From PALSA-1004 sp963804885 (GTDB taxonomy: Bacteria; Pseudomonadota; Gammaproteobacteria; Burkholderiales; SG8-41), in the NCBI GenBank assembly GCA_963804885.1, contig CAWDSF010000020.1, positions 558,001 to 622,000 of the forward strand: a stretch of 64,000 nucleotides of DNA, in the 5' to 3' direction. This document shows, in pieces, positions 1-17,607 of the stretch (positions within the stretch are counted from its first letter, which is position 1; every line of letters begins with the position of its first letter). The translations under genes and the position numbers were made by a program. The notes under the pieces were generated by a model. It was not told the origin of the DNA and did no database searches. It worked only from the letters and a program-made list of their open reading frames with translations.

Positions 1-532
<532 letters not shown>

Positions 533-552
533 CTTAATTGCGGGGCGGGGCG

Positions 553-570
553 GCGAAGCATGCTTCGCTT
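553..570 (+). terminator. Palindromic hairpin after first tuf
   Basis: A 16-base perfect palindrome (GCGAAGCATGCTTCGC, 553-568) followed by TTTCC sits between tuf and tRNA-Trp. It could act as a weak terminator or as an mRNA/tRNA processing element. The T-run is short, so termination is only a possibility. Confidence 0.35.
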
Positions 571-600
571 TCCTGCCCGTTTGCACTTTAAACAAGGATT

Positions 601-676
601 AGGCCAGTAGCTCAATTGGCAGAGCGTCGGTCTCCAAAACCGAAGGTTGGGGGTTCGATTCCCTCCTGGCCTGCCA
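601..676 (+). tRNA. trnW: tRNA-Trp (CCA anticodon)
   Basis: Complete cloverleaf with an encoded 3' CCA. The acceptor stem AGGCCAG (601-607) pairs with CTGGCCT (666-672), G is the discriminator, and CCA is at 674-676. The anticodon loop reads CTCCAAA, giving anticodon CCA for UGG. The T-loop GGTTCGATTCC is standard. Placement between tuf and secE is common in Betaproteobacteria. Confidence 0.97.
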
Positions 677-772
677 GCAAAGCTGTTGAGCGTGGGTTGA
701 GAGTTGGGGTGTAGGCAGGCGCAGGAAAAATTGCACTCTCGACTTCGAAACTCGAAGCGCTGAACGGGACAC

Positions 773-1123
773 ATGGCAGACAAGATAAAAATTGCGATAG
801 CGGTTGTTCTACTGATCGCGGGCATCGTGGCGTTTTACTACTGGGATCAGAGCCCGCTGATTGCGCGCGTGGGCGCCGTCATCGGCGGCGCGGTCGCGGC
901 GGTCGTCGTGTTCTGGACCAGCGCGCCGGGCAAGGAGTTTTTCGCGTTCGCGCAGGAGTCGATCGACGAGACCAAGCGCGTCGTGTGGCCGACCCGCAAA
1001 GAGACTTTGCAGACGACCGGCATCGTGTTCGCGTTCGTGTTTGTGATGGCGTTGTTTTTATGGCTGATAGACGCGGGGTTGCTATGGGCAGTGCGCATAC
1101 TGATGGGTCAGGGCGATTCATGA
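773..1123 (+). CDS. secE: Preprotein translocase subunit SecE
   Basis: 116-residue inner-membrane subunit of the SecYEG channel. Three hydrophobic segments are visible (about residues 6-24, 32-48 and 82-104), the three-helix form seen in E. coli rather than the short one-helix form. The conserved amphipathic stretch FAQESIDETKRVVWPTRKET precedes the last helix. The ATG at 773 follows a weak GA-rich stretch. Its stop overlaps the nusG start (ATGA), so the pair is translationally coupled. Confidence 0.97.
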   Translation: MADKIKIAIAVVLLIAGIVAFYYWDQSPLIARVGAVIGGAVAAVVVFWTSAPGKEFFAFAQESIDETKRVVWPTRKETLQTTGIVFAFVFVMALFLWLIDAGLLWAVRILMGQGDS

Positions 1124-1653
1124 GCAAGAAATGGTATGTAGTGCACGCGTACTCCGGCTTCGAGAAGAGCGTGCAGCGCGCGCTGATCGACCGTGTCGCA
1201 CGCGCCGGCATGCAGGAAAAGTTCGGCCAGATCCTGGTGCCGGTGGAAGAAGTCGTCGAGATGAAGAGCGGCCAGAAGAATATTTCTGAGCGCAAATTCT
1301 TCCCGGGCTACGTGCTCGTCGAGATGGAAATGACCGACGACACCTGGCACCTGGTGAAGAGCACGGCCAAGGTCACCGGTTTCGTCGGCGGCACCTCGAC
1401 CAAGCCGACGCCGATTTCCGAGAAGGAAGTGCAGAACATCCTGCACCAGATCCAGGAAGGCGTCGAGAAGCCGCGCCCGAAAGTGCTGTTCGAGATCGGC
1501 GAGTCGGTGCGCGTCAAGGAAGGCCCGTTCACGGACTTCCACGGCAACGTCGAGGACGTGAACTACGACAAGAGCAAGCTGCGCGTGTCGGTCACGATTT
1601 TCGGGCGATCGACGCCGGTGGAACTGGATTTCGGGCAGGTCGAGAAGGCTTGA
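1120..1653 (+). CDS. nusG: Transcription termination/antitermination factor NusG
   Basis: 177-residue NusG, which binds RNA polymerase and links it to Rho, NusE or the ribosome. It starts MSKKWYVVHAYSGFEKSVQ. The NGN domain spans about residues 5-120 and includes KFFPGYVLVEMEM; the C-terminal KOW domain has VRVKEGPFTDFHGNVEDV. The ATG at 1120 overlaps the secE stop by four bases; an in-frame upstream start at 985 lies inside secE and is not used. It is followed by the L11 operon. Confidence 0.98.
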   Translation: MSKKWYVVHAYSGFEKSVQRALIDRVARAGMQEKFGQILVPVEEVVEMKSGQKNISERKFFPGYVLVEMEMTDDTWHLVKSTAKVTGFVGGTSTKPTPISEKEVQNILHQIQEGVEKPRPKVLFEIGESVRVKEGPFTDFHGNVEDVNYDKSKLRVSVTIFGRSTPVELDFGQVEKA

Positions 1654-1703
1654 GCAAGTAGTAGCTGAATTTAGCAGTCGCAATACAGGCAGTTGTTATT
1701 AAC

Positions 1704-1735
1704 GGGGAGGGCGGCGTAAAACCGCGGCCCGCTAC
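1704..1735 (+). promoter_or_regulatory. Possible L1-binding leader of rplK
   Basis: The nusG-rplK gap contains a GC-rich foldable stretch: GGGC at 1709-1712 can pair with GCCC at 1727-1730 around an A-rich loop (GTAAAA). In E. coli, L1 represses its own operon by binding just before rplK, so this is the expected place for such a site. The structure is weak and the assignment is inference from position. Confidence 0.3.
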
Positions 1736-1758
1736 CACCCACCATAAGGAGCTTCATC

Positions 1759-2190
1759 GTGGCGAAAAAAATCGTCGGCTTCATCAAGCTGCAAGTGCCC
1801 GCCGGCAAAGCCAATCCGAGTCCGCCTATCGGGCCGGCATTGGGTCAGCGCGGTCTCAACATCATGGAGTTCTGCAAGGCGTTTAACGCGCAGACCCAGA
1901 AAATGGAAGCGGGCCTGCCGCTGCCGGTCGTGATCACGGCATTCCAGGACAAGAGCTTCACGTTCATCATCAAGACGCCGCCGGCGTCGGTGCTGATCAA
2001 GAAAGCGCTGAAGCTCGACAAGGGCAGCAAGACGCCGCATACGGACAAGGTCGGCAAGCTCACGCGCGCCCAGGCGGAAGAAATCGCCAAGACCAAGATG
2101 CCCGACCTGACGGCGGGCGATCTCGATGCCGCGGTGCGCACCATTGCCGGCAGCGCGCGCAGCATGGGCGTCGAAGTGGAGGGTGCATAA
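1759..2190 (+). CDS. rplK: 50S ribosomal protein L11
   Basis: 143-residue L11, part of the GTPase-associated centre of the large subunit with 23S rRNA and L10-L12. The proline-rich switch PAGKANPSPPIGPALGQRGL (about residues 14-33) and the rRNA-binding C-terminal domain are intact. The start is GTG at 1759, placed by AAGGAG at 1746-1751 eight bases upstream. rplA begins directly after the stop. Confidence 0.98.
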   Translation: MAKKIVGFIKLQVPAGKANPSPPIGPALGQRGLNIMEFCKAFNAQTQKMEAGLPLPVVITAFQDKSFTFIIKTPPASVLIKKALKLDKGSKTPHTDKVGKLTRAQAEEIAKTKMPDLTAGDLDAAVRTIAGSARSMGVEVEGA

Positions 2191-2191
2191 C

Positions 2192-2887
2192 ATGACTCAC
2201 ATCTCCAAACGCTATAAAGCGCTGATGCCCAAGGTCGACCGGACCAAGCTGTATCCGCTGGCCGATGCGATGAAGATCGTCAAGGAAAACGCGACCGCCA
2301 AGTTCAACGAGTCGATCGACGTTGCGATCAATCTCGGCATCGATGCCAAGAAATCCGACCAGACCGTGCGCGGTTCGGTCGTGCTCCCCGCGGGCACCGG
2401 CAAAACGGTGCGCGTCGCCGTGTTCGCGCAGGGCGACAAGGCGCAGGCGGCCAAGGACGCCGGCGCCGACCTGGTGGGCCTCGACGATCTGGCGGCCGAA
2501 ATCAAGGGCGGCAAGATGGATTTCGACGTCGTCATCGCGACGCCCGACACCATGCGGGTCGTAGGACAGCTGGGTCAGATCCTGGGCCCGCGCGGCCTGA
2601 TGCCGAACCCGAAAGTCGGCACGGTCACGCAGGACGTCGCTGCCGCGGTGAAAAACGCGAAGGCCGGCCAGGTGCAGTACCGCGCCGACAAGACCGGCAT
2701 CGTCCAGTGCACGATAGGCCGCGCGTCGTTTACCGTCGATGCGCTGGTCGAGAACATGAAAGCGCTGCTCGAGGCAGTGAACAAATCGCGTCCCACCGGC
2801 ATCAAAGGTATCTACCTGAAGAAAGTGTCGGTCTCGAGCACGATGGGCGTGGGTGTGCGCATCGATCAGGGCGGTACGCAGGCGTAA
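2192..2887 (+). CDS. rplA: 50S ribosomal protein L1
   Basis: 231-residue L1, which forms the mobile L1 stalk and in enterobacteria represses the L11 operon. It starts MTHISKRYKALMPKVDRTKLYPL. The family signature is seen in LGQILGPRGLMPNPKVGTVT (about residues 127-146). The ATG lies one base after the rplK stop. It is followed by a 324-base leader before rplJ rather than by another gene. Confidence 0.98.
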   Translation: MTHISKRYKALMPKVDRTKLYPLADAMKIVKENATAKFNESIDVAINLGIDAKKSDQTVRGSVVLPAGTGKTVRVAVFAQGDKAQAAKDAGADLVGLDDLAAEIKGGKMDFDVVIATPDTMRVVGQLGQILGPRGLMPNPKVGTVTQDVAAAVKNAKAGQVQYRADKTGIVQCTIGRASFTVDALVENMKALLEAVNKSRPTGIKGIYLKKVSVSSTMGVGVRIDQGGTQA

Positions 2888-2973
2888 TTGCTGAATTCGG
2901 ATTTTTGTCAGACGAAAGAATTGGTAGAGAAGGCTTTGGGCTGCCGGCATCCGCGGAAGATTGCGGTGCAGGC

Positions 2974-3110
2974 AGGTTGTCAAAGACCGTAGAGGCGTGA
3001 TGCGGATGCAGTTGTCCGCAGCCCGCTTAATCGATGGTGATGATGAACGAGACGCGCTTGTTTCGGCGTTGCGGGCATCAGAACCTGAACTCTACGCAGA
3101 CGGCGTGTCC
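2974..3110 (+). promoter_or_regulatory. L10 leader (autoregulatory mRNA element)
   Basis: The 324-base rplA-rplJ gap has the hallmarks of the leader bound by L10(L12). GTCAAAGACCGTAGAG (2979-2994) and CTCTACGCAGACGG (3090-3103) pair through CGTAGAG/CTCTACG and place the AGACGG motif where the enterobacterial leader has it. Between them lie a small hairpin TGCGGA/TCCGCA (3001-3020) and the CTTAAT motif (3026-3031). Known role: excess L10-L12 binds here and lowers translation of rplJL. No convincing separate promoter is visible in the gap. Confidence 0.75.
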
Positions 3111-3160
3111 CGATGAATCAGGTTTGTTGCTAATGCCTGGAGCTGAGGTCGCCGTGGGTC

Positions 3161-3190
3161 GGTTGCGGAAGTCGGCACGAATCCGCAGCC
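3161..3190 (+). promoter_or_regulatory. Hairpin just upstream of rplJ
   Basis: GGTTGCGG (3161-3168) pairs with CCGCAGCC (3183-3190), eight pairs with one G-U, around a 14-base loop. It ends 10 bases before the rplJ ribosome binding site GGAGGT (3201-3206), so it may take part in translational control with the L10 leader. There is no T-run, so it is not a terminator. Confidence 0.45.
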
Positions 3191-3211
3191 ATTAACGAAT
3201 GGAGGTAGGCC

Positions 3212-3742
3212 TTGGGTCTTAATCTGGAAGAGAAACAGGCGGTGGTGGCTGAAATCGGCGCGCAGGTTGCGCAGGCACAGGCCATCGTAGTCGCCGAGTA
3301 TCGCGGTCTTGGGGTCGCGGCAATGACCGATCTGCGCAAAAAAGCGCGCGGCTCGGGCGTTTACCTGCGGGTCCTCAAGAATACTCTCGCGCGCCGCGCC
3401 GTCGCTGAGACGCCGTTCGCCGGGCTGTCCGACAAAATGGTCGGGCCGCTCGCGTACGGCATCTGCAGTGATCCGGTGAAGGTCGCGAAGGTATTGCATG
3501 AGTTTGCCAAGGGCAACGACAAGTTCGTCATCAAAGCCGGTGCGCTGGCCAATCTGGTCATGTCTGCAAAAGACGTGGCCAATCTGGCCTCCATGCCGAG
3601 CCGCGAGGAACTGCTCGCCAAGCTGTTGGGAACCATGCAGGCGCCGATCGCAACGTTCGTGCGGACACTGAACGAAGTGCCCGGCAGGTTCGTGCGCACG
3701 CTCGCCGCCGTGCGGGACCAGAAGGAAAAGCAGGCTGCCTGA
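3212..3742 (+). CDS. rplJ: 50S ribosomal protein L10
   Basis: 176-residue L10, the stalk base that anchors L7/L12 dimers. It begins MGLNLEEKQAVVAEIGAQVA and contains the rRNA-binding YRGLGVAAMTDLRKKAR. The C-terminal helix that holds L12 dimers (NEVPGRFVRTLAAVRDQKEK) is present. The start is TTG at 3212, placed by GGAGGT five bases upstream; no ATG in frame fits the N-terminus. Confidence 0.97.
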   Translation: MGLNLEEKQAVVAEIGAQVAQAQAIVVAEYRGLGVAAMTDLRKKARGSGVYLRVLKNTLARRAVAETPFAGLSDKMVGPLAYGICSDPVKVAKVLHEFAKGNDKFVIKAGALANLVMSAKDVANLASMPSREELLAKLLGTMQAPIATFVRTLNEVPGRFVRTLAAVRDQKEKQAA

Positions 3743-3795
3743 TCTTTTAGCGGGCAGCGCGCTTCACACACATAGACAAATCTCAGGAGAACATG

Positions 3796-4180
3796 ATGGC
3801 ATTAGCAAAAGCAGAAATCCTCGACGCAATTTCCGGAATGTCGGTGCTCGAGCTGTCCAGCCTCATCAAGGACATGGAAGAGAAGTTCGGCGTGTCCGCA
3901 GCCGCGGCAGCCGTGGCGGTGGCAGCACCTGCCGCCGGTGGCGGCGGCGCAGCCGCCGCAGCCGAGCAGACGGAGTTTGCCGTGCACCTGTACCAACTCG
4001 GGCGCGAGCAAGGTCAACGTGATCAAAGTCGTGCGCGCAGTGACCGGCCTGGGCTTGAAAGAAGCCAAGGATCTCGTCGATGCCGCGCCGAAAGCGGTCA
4101 AAGAAGGCGTGTCGAAGGCCGACGCGGACGCGATACTCAAGCAGCTGATCGAAGCCGGCGCAACGGCTGAAATCAAATAG
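3796..4180 (+). CDS. rplL: 50S ribosomal protein L7/L12 (one +1 frame break)
   Basis: 127 residues after correction, the usual L7/L12 length. The N-terminal dimerisation domain (MALAKAEILDAISGMSVLEL), the Ala/Gly hinge and the C-terminal factor-binding domain (SGASKVNVIKVVRAVTGLGL, KEAKDLVDAAPKAVKEGVSK) are all encoded, but the hinge side and the C-terminal domain lie in different frames. The break is at about 3991 (CACCTG T ACCAAC). ATG occurs twice in tandem (3793 and 3796); the second matches the usual protein start. As read, the product would lose its elongation-factor binding domain. Confidence 0.95.
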
Positions 4181-4198
4181 TTTGACAGACGCAACGGG

Positions 4199-4222
4199 GC
4201 TGGCGGGCAACCGCCAGCTTTT
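4199..4222 (+). terminator. Attenuator hairpin between rplL and rpoB
   Basis: Perfect 8-bp stem GCTGGCGG/CCGCCAGC (4199-4206 with 4211-4218), GCAA tetraloop, then TTTT. It sits 18 bases after rplL. A partial terminator at this place is known in enterobacteria and lowers rpoBC transcription relative to the stalk proteins; the same role is inferred here. Confidence 0.85.
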
Positions 4223-4325
4223 CCCTATTGTTTTCGTGGCGGACGAGCCACGGCCGAGCGCATCGTCAGCGGTGCGCTGGGTCCTGGACAGTCTTTCACC
4301 CCGCATTTCACTTTGAGGAGCCTCA

Positions 4326-8405
<4,080 letters not shown>

Positions 8406-8469
8406 CCGCAGCGAAACGGGCCCAGCGAATTTACGGAAATTTGTGCATCACGCCTTTTTGGAGTGAAAA

Positions 8470-12707
<4,238 letters not shown>

Positions 12708-12711
<4 letters not shown>

Positions 12712-12736
12712 CAGGGGTGCTGTAACCCTCTAAAAT
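12708..12736 (+). promoter_or_regulatory. Sigma-70 promoter of the str operon
   Basis: TTGACA (12708-12713), a 17-base spacer and TAAAAT (12731-12736): a near-consensus promoter. The -35 box overlaps the rpoC stop codon. The predicted start is near 12743, so the transcript would meet the hairpin at 12772 after about 30 bases. Confidence 0.85.
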
Positions 12737-12771
12737 TTACAGTCTTTTTAGCTTCAAACCCAAAAACGGAC

Positions 12772-12803
12772 GGGACGGCATTGTTGCCGTCCCCTCCTTT
12801 TTT
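12772..12803 (+). terminator. Intrinsic terminator / leader attenuator before rpsL
   Basis: GGGACGGCA/TGCCGTCCC, a 9-bp perfect stem with loop TTGT (12772-12793), followed by CTCC and a run of six T. It would end rpoBC transcripts, but because the str promoter lies upstream it must also act on str transcripts unless read through. Confidence 0.88.
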
Positions 12804-12917
12804 CAGGCACCGGAAATTAGCAGGACCAGTTGACCTGATGAACGTAAGCGCTACCAACAAGTGAATAACGCAAGCAACGCAAATTCGCGGAAAACAGCAG
12901 GAAGCAGATAACCGACC

Positions 12918-13295
12918 ATGCCGACGATCAACCAGCTAGTGCGCAAGCCGCGCGTCATCCGCACCGTTAAGAGCAAGGTGCCGGCGCTCAAGAATTCGCC
13001 GCAAAAACGCGGCGTTTGCACGCGCGTCTATACGACGACCCCGAAAAAGCCGAATTCGGCGCTGCGCAAGGTCGCGCGCGTGCGCCTGACCAACGGCTTC
13101 GAAGTAACGAGCTACATCGGCGGCGAAGGCCACAACCTGCAGGAGCACTCGGTGGTGCTGATTCGCGGCGGCCGCGTCAAGGACTTGCCGGGCGTGCGCT
13201 ACCACATCGTGCGCGGCAGCCTGGATACCGCCGGCGTCAAGGATCGCAAGCAAAGCCGCTCGAAGTACGGTGCTAAGCGTCCGAAGGCAGCGTAA
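12918..13295 (+). CDS. rpsL: 30S ribosomal protein S12
   Basis: 125-residue S12 of the decoding centre. It begins MPTINQLVRKPRVIRTVKSK. The streptomycin-relevant loops TPKKPNSALRKVARV and RGGRVKDLPGVRYH have the wild-type lysines, so no streptomycin resistance change is seen. It is the first gene of the str cluster, 114 bases after the leader hairpin. Confidence 0.98.
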   Translation: MPTINQLVRKPRVIRTVKSKVPALKNSPQKRGVCTRVYTTTPKKPNSALRKVARVRLTNGFEVTSYIGGEGHNLQEHSVVLIRGGRVKDLPGVRYHIVRGSLDTAGVKDRKQSRSKYGAKRPKAA

Positions 13296-13344
13296 GAGCA
13301 AAAGCGCCGCATAAAAACAGAACCGAGCAGAATAGAGAAATCAT

Positions 13345-13815
13345 ATGCCACGTCGTAGAGAGATACCCAAACGCGAGATCCTGCCGGATCCGAAATACTC
13401 GAGCGTTGATGTCGCGAAGTTCGTCAACGTGCTGATGCAGGCCGGCAAGAAATCCATAGCCGAGGGCATTATTTACAGTGCGCTCGAGCAGATCAAGAAG
13501 AAGACCAGCAAGGACCCGCTGGAAGTCTTCACGACCGCGGTCAACAACGTCAAGCCGATGGTGGAAGTGAAAAGCCGCCGCGTCGGTGGCGCGAATTACC
13601 AGGTTCCGGTCGAAGTCCGCCCCATCCGCCGCACCGCGCTGGCAATGCGCTGGTTGCGCGATGCGGCACGCAGCCGTGGCGAGAAATCCATGGGCGCGCG
13701 CCTGGCGGGCGAGCTCGCCGAAGCGGCCGAAGGCCGCGGCGGCGCAATGAAAAAGCGCGAGGAAGTGCACCGTATGGCGGAAGCCAACAAAGCGTTCTCG
13801 CATTACCGGTTTTAA
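13345..13815 (+). CDS. rpsG: 30S ribosomal protein S7
   Basis: 156-residue S7, the primary binder that nucleates the 30S head. It starts MPRRREIPKREILPDPKYSS and contains GGANYQVPVEVRPIRRTALA and the C-terminal KREEVHRMAEANKAFSHYRF. The length equals that of other betaproteobacterial S7 proteins. It sits between rpsL and fusA in the str operon. Confidence 0.98.
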   Translation: MPRRREIPKREILPDPKYSSVDVAKFVNVLMQAGKKSIAEGIIYSALEQIKKKTSKDPLEVFTTAVNNVKPMVEVKSRRVGGANYQVPVEVRPIRRTALAMRWLRDAARSRGEKSMGARLAGELAEAAEGRGGAMKKREEVHRMAEANKAFSHYRF

Positions 13816-13850
13816 TCGAGCAGCAGCTGTCAGCTTAAGGTTTATCTAAA

Positions 13851-15969
13851 GTGCCACGCAAAACACCCATCGAGCGCTATCGCAATATCGGCATCAGTGC
13901 CCACATTGACGCCGGTAAGACCACGACCACCGAGCGCGTGCTGTTCTACACCGGCGTCTCGCACAAGATGGGCGAAGTGCATGACGGCACCGCCGTGATG
14001 GACTGGATGGAGCAGGAACAGGAGCGCGGCATTACGATCACCTCGGCCGCCACGACCTGTTTCTGGAAGGGGATGGACGGCAATTACCCCGAGCACCGCA
14101 TCAACATCATCGATACGCCGGGCCACGTCGACTTCACCATCGAAGTCGAGCGCAGCCTGCGCGTGTTGGACGGCGCGTGCATGGTCTACTGCGCGGTCGG
14201 CGGCGTGCAGCCGCAATCGGAAACCGTATGGCGCCAGGCCGTCAAGTACGGCGTGCCGCGGCTCGCGTTCGTCAACAAGATGGACCGCCAGGGCGCGGAC
14301 TTCTTCAAAGTCTACGAGCAGATGAAATCGCGGTTGAAGGCCAATCCGGTCCCGATCCAGATCCCGATCGGCGCCGAGGAAAAATTCGAAGGCATCATCG
14401 ATCTCGTGCGCATGAAGGCAATTTACTGGGACGATTCGACGCAAGGCATGAAATTCGAGCTGCGCGAGATTCCCGCCAATCTTCAGGAACTGGCGCAGGA
14501 ATGGCACGAGAAAATGGTCGAAAGCGCCGCCGAAGCGAACGAAGAACTGATGAACAAATACATCGACTCCGGCGCACTGTCGATCGAAGAAGTGAAACTC
14601 GGTCTGCGCACGCGCACGATCCACAATGAGATCGTGCCGATGCTGTGCGGCTCGGCGTTCAAGAACAAGGGCGTGCAGGCGATGCTCGATGGCGTCATCG
14701 ACTACCTGCCGGCGCCGGTCGACATTCCGCCGGTCAAAGGCGTTGACGACAGCGATAAACCCGTCGAGCGCAAGGCGAACGACGAAGAGCCGTTTTCGGG
14801 CCTCGCATTCAAGATCGCGACCGACCCCTATGTCGGCCAGCTGATTTTCTTCCGCGTGTATTCGGGCGTGGTCAATTCGGGCGACACCATTTACAACCCG
14901 ATCAAGGGTCGCAAAGAGCGCATCGGGCGTCTGCTTGCAGATGCACGCGAATACGCGCGAGGAAATCAAGGAAGTGCGCGCGGGCGACATCGCGGCCGCG
15001 GTCGGCTTGAAAGAAGCGACCACCGGCGAGACGCTGTGCGACCCGCAAAAAATCATCATTCTCGAGCGCATGATATTCCCGGAGCCCGTGATTTCGCAGG
15101 CCGTCGAGCCGAAAACCAAGGCCGACCAGGAAAAGATGGGCATCGCGCTGAATCGTCTCGCGCAGGAAGATCCGTCGTTCCGCGTGCGCAGCGACGAGGA
15201 ATCGGGCCAGACCATTATTGCGGGCATGGGCGAGCTGCACCTGGAGATCATCGTCGACCGCATGAAGCGCGAGTTCGGCGTCGAAGCGTCGGTTGGCAAG
15301 CCGCAGGTCGCCTATCGCGAGACGATCAAGAAATCGTGCGACAAAGTCGAAGGCAAGTTCATCAAGCAGTCGGGCGGCCGCGGCCAGTACGGCCACGTGG
15401 TATTGAAGGTCGAGCCGCAGGCGCACGGCAAGGGCTTTGAGTTCGTCGACGCGATCAAAGGCGGTTCAGTGCCGCGCGAATACATTCCAGCGGTCGAGAA
15501 GGGCCTGATCGACACTCTGCCCGCGGGCGTGCTCGCCGGCTTCCCGGTGGTCGACGTCAAGGTCACGCTGTTCGACGGTTCGTACCACGAAGTCGACTCG
15601 AACGAAAACGCGTTCAAAATGGCCGCCTCGATGGCGTTCAAGGAAGGCATGCGCCGGGCGAGCCCGACCATCCTCGAGCCGATGATGGCGGTCGAAGTCG
15701 AAACGCCGCCGGATTTCATGGGCAACGTGGTGGGCGACCTGTCGTCGCGCCGCGGCATCATCCAGGGCATGGACGAAATCGCCGGCGTCAAAGTGATCAA
15801 GGCGGAAGTGCCGCTCGCGGAAATGTTCGGCTACTCGACTTCGCTGCGCTCGGCGACGCAGGGCCGCGCGACGTACACGATGGAATTCAAGCACTACACC
15901 GAAGCCCCGAAGAATATTGCTGACGGAATTATCAATCGCGACAACCCTGACAAGGGTTCTAAAAAGTAA
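13851..15969 (+). CDS. fusA: Elongation factor G (one +1 frame break)
   Basis: About 705 residues after correction, the usual length. EF-G is the translocation GTPase. G1 AHIDAGKTTTTERVLFYTG, G2-G3 (GITITSAATTCFW, DTPGHVDFT) and G4 NKMD are all seen. The frame breaks at about 14937: upstream ends KERIGRLL and downstream resumes QMHANTREEIKEVRAGDI, with one extra base in CTGCTTGCAG. Domains III-V, including SFRVRSDEESGQTIIAGMGE, follow in the new frame. The start is GTG at 13851; an upstream in-frame start was not preferred because MPRKTPIERYRNIGISAHID is the family N-terminus. Confidence 0.97.
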
Positions 15970-15981
15970 CAAGGAACCGAT

Positions 15982-17173
15982 ATGGCAAAAGGCAAATTTG
16001 AGCGCACCAAGCCGCACGTGAACGTGGGGACGATCGGTCACGTTGACCATGGGAAGACGACGTTGACGGCGGCGATGACGCACGTGCTGTCGAAGAAGTA
16101 TGGCGGTGAAGCGAAGAACTACGACCAGATCGATGCGGCGCCGGAAGAGAAGGCACGCGGGATCACGATCAACACCGCGCACGTCGAGTATGAGACGGAA
16201 AAGCGCCACTACGCGCACGTCGACTGCCCGGGCCATGCCGACTACATCAAGAACATGATCACCGGTGCCGCGCAGATGGACGGCGCGATCCTGGTCGTGA
16301 GCGCAGCCGACGGCCCGATGCCGCAGACGCGCGAGCATATCCTGCTGGCCCGCCAGGTCGGTGTTCCGTACATCGTCGTGTTCATGAACAAAGCGGACAT
16401 GGTCGACGACAAGGAACTGCTGGAACTCGTTGAAGTGGAAGTGCGCGAATTGCTGTCGAAGTATGAATTCCCGGGCGACAAGACCCCGATCATCATCGGC
16501 TCGGCGTTGAAGGCGCTGGAAGGCGACAAGACGGACATGGGCGAAGGCGCGATCTTCAAGCTCGCCGAAGCGCTGGACTCTTTCATTCCGGAACCGAAGC
16601 GTGCGCTGGATGGCCCGTTCCTGATGCCGGTGGAAGACGTGTTCTCGATCTCGGGTCGCGGCACGGTGGTGACGGGGCGCGTTGAGCGCGGGATCGTCAA
16701 GGTGGGCGAAGAAATCGAGATCGTGGGCTTGAAGCCGACGATCAAGACGGTGTGCACGGGTGTGGAAATGTTCAGGAAGCTGCTGGACCAGGGCCAGGCC
16801 GGTGACAACGTCGGTGTGCTGCTTGCGCGGCACCAAGCGCGAAGAGGTCGAGCGCGGGCAGGTCTTGGCGAAGCCGGGTTCGATCACGCCGCACACGAAG
16901 TTCACGGCGGAGATCTATGTCCTGTCCAAAGACGAGGGCGGGCGTCACACGCCGTTCTTCCAGGGCTACCGTCCGCAGTTCTATTTCCGCACGACGGACG
17001 TGACGGGGAGCATCGAATTGCCGGCGGGCACCGAAATGGTGATGCCGGGGGACAACATCTCGATCACGGTGGCGCTGATTCAGCCCATCGCGATGGAAGA
17101 AGGCTTGCGCTTCGCGATTCGCGAAGGCGGCAAGACCGTCGGCGCCGGCGTCGTCGCTAAAGTCATCGAGTAA
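15982..17173 (+). CDS. tuf: Elongation factor EF-Tu, second copy (same +1 frame break)
   Basis: 396 residues after correction. It starts MAKGKFERTKPHVNVGTIGH. GTP-binding motifs GHVDHGKT, DCPGHADY and NKAD are present, with effector ITINTAHVEYET. The frame breaks at about 16825 (CTGCTT G CGC), exactly where the first copy breaks. It lies 12 bases after fusA, and rpsJ follows five bases after its stop, which ties the str and S10 gene groups together. Confidence 0.97.
16642..17173 (+). repeat. tuf repeat: near-perfect direct duplicate of 1-532
   Basis: All 532 bases of the first tuf fragment recur here at a constant offset of 16641, with one difference (343 C against 16984 T). The match stops at the shared TAA; the flanks differ at once (ACTTAATTG against ACATAATGG). 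This is the pattern expected when gene conversion keeps duplicate tuf genes alike. Confidence 0.95.
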
Positions 17174-17178
17174 ACATA

Positions 17179-17496
17179 ATGGCCGCCGTCAAAAGTCAGA
17201 AAATACGTATCCGCCTGAAGGCGTTCGACTATCGCTTGATCGACCAGTCGGCGCTCGAAATCGTGGATACCGCGAAGCGCACCGGCGCGGTCGTCAAAGG
17301 CCCCGTGCCTCTGCCTACGCGCAAGGAGCGTTTCGACGTGCTGCGTTCGCCGCATGCGAACAAGACGTCGCGCGATCAATTCGAAATCCGCACGCATTTG
17401 CGGTTGATGGACATCATCGATCCGACCGACAAGACGGTCGACGCGCTGATGAAACTCGACCTGCCCGCGGGCGTGGACGTGGAGATTAAGCTGTAG
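17179..17496 (+). CDS. rpsJ: 30S ribosomal protein S10 (NusE)
   Basis: 105-residue S10, also the NusE partner of NusB and NusG. It has RIRLKAFDYRLIDQSALEIV, KGPVPLPTRKERFDVLRSPH and HLRLMDIIDPTDKTVDALMK. The ATG lies five bases after tuf, with no room for a promoter, so it is co-transcribed with fusA-tuf. The 111-base gap to rplC can form small hairpins (for example GCCGAC/GTCGGC). Confidence 0.98.
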   Translation: MAAVKSQKIRIRLKAFDYRLIDQSALEIVDTAKRTGAVVKGPVPLPTRKERFDVLRSPHANKTSRDQFEIRTHLRLMDIIDPTDKTVDALMKLDLPAGVDVEIKL

Positions 17497-17607
17497 GAAC
17501 AGCGTCCGGACCGCGTGTCCGGATACTGAAAGTGAACGGCCGACCAATTGCAGTCGGCACCCCGCGGTGGCGCGAGCCTAAGCTGGGATAAAGAAAAGGT
17601 GAGCAAA

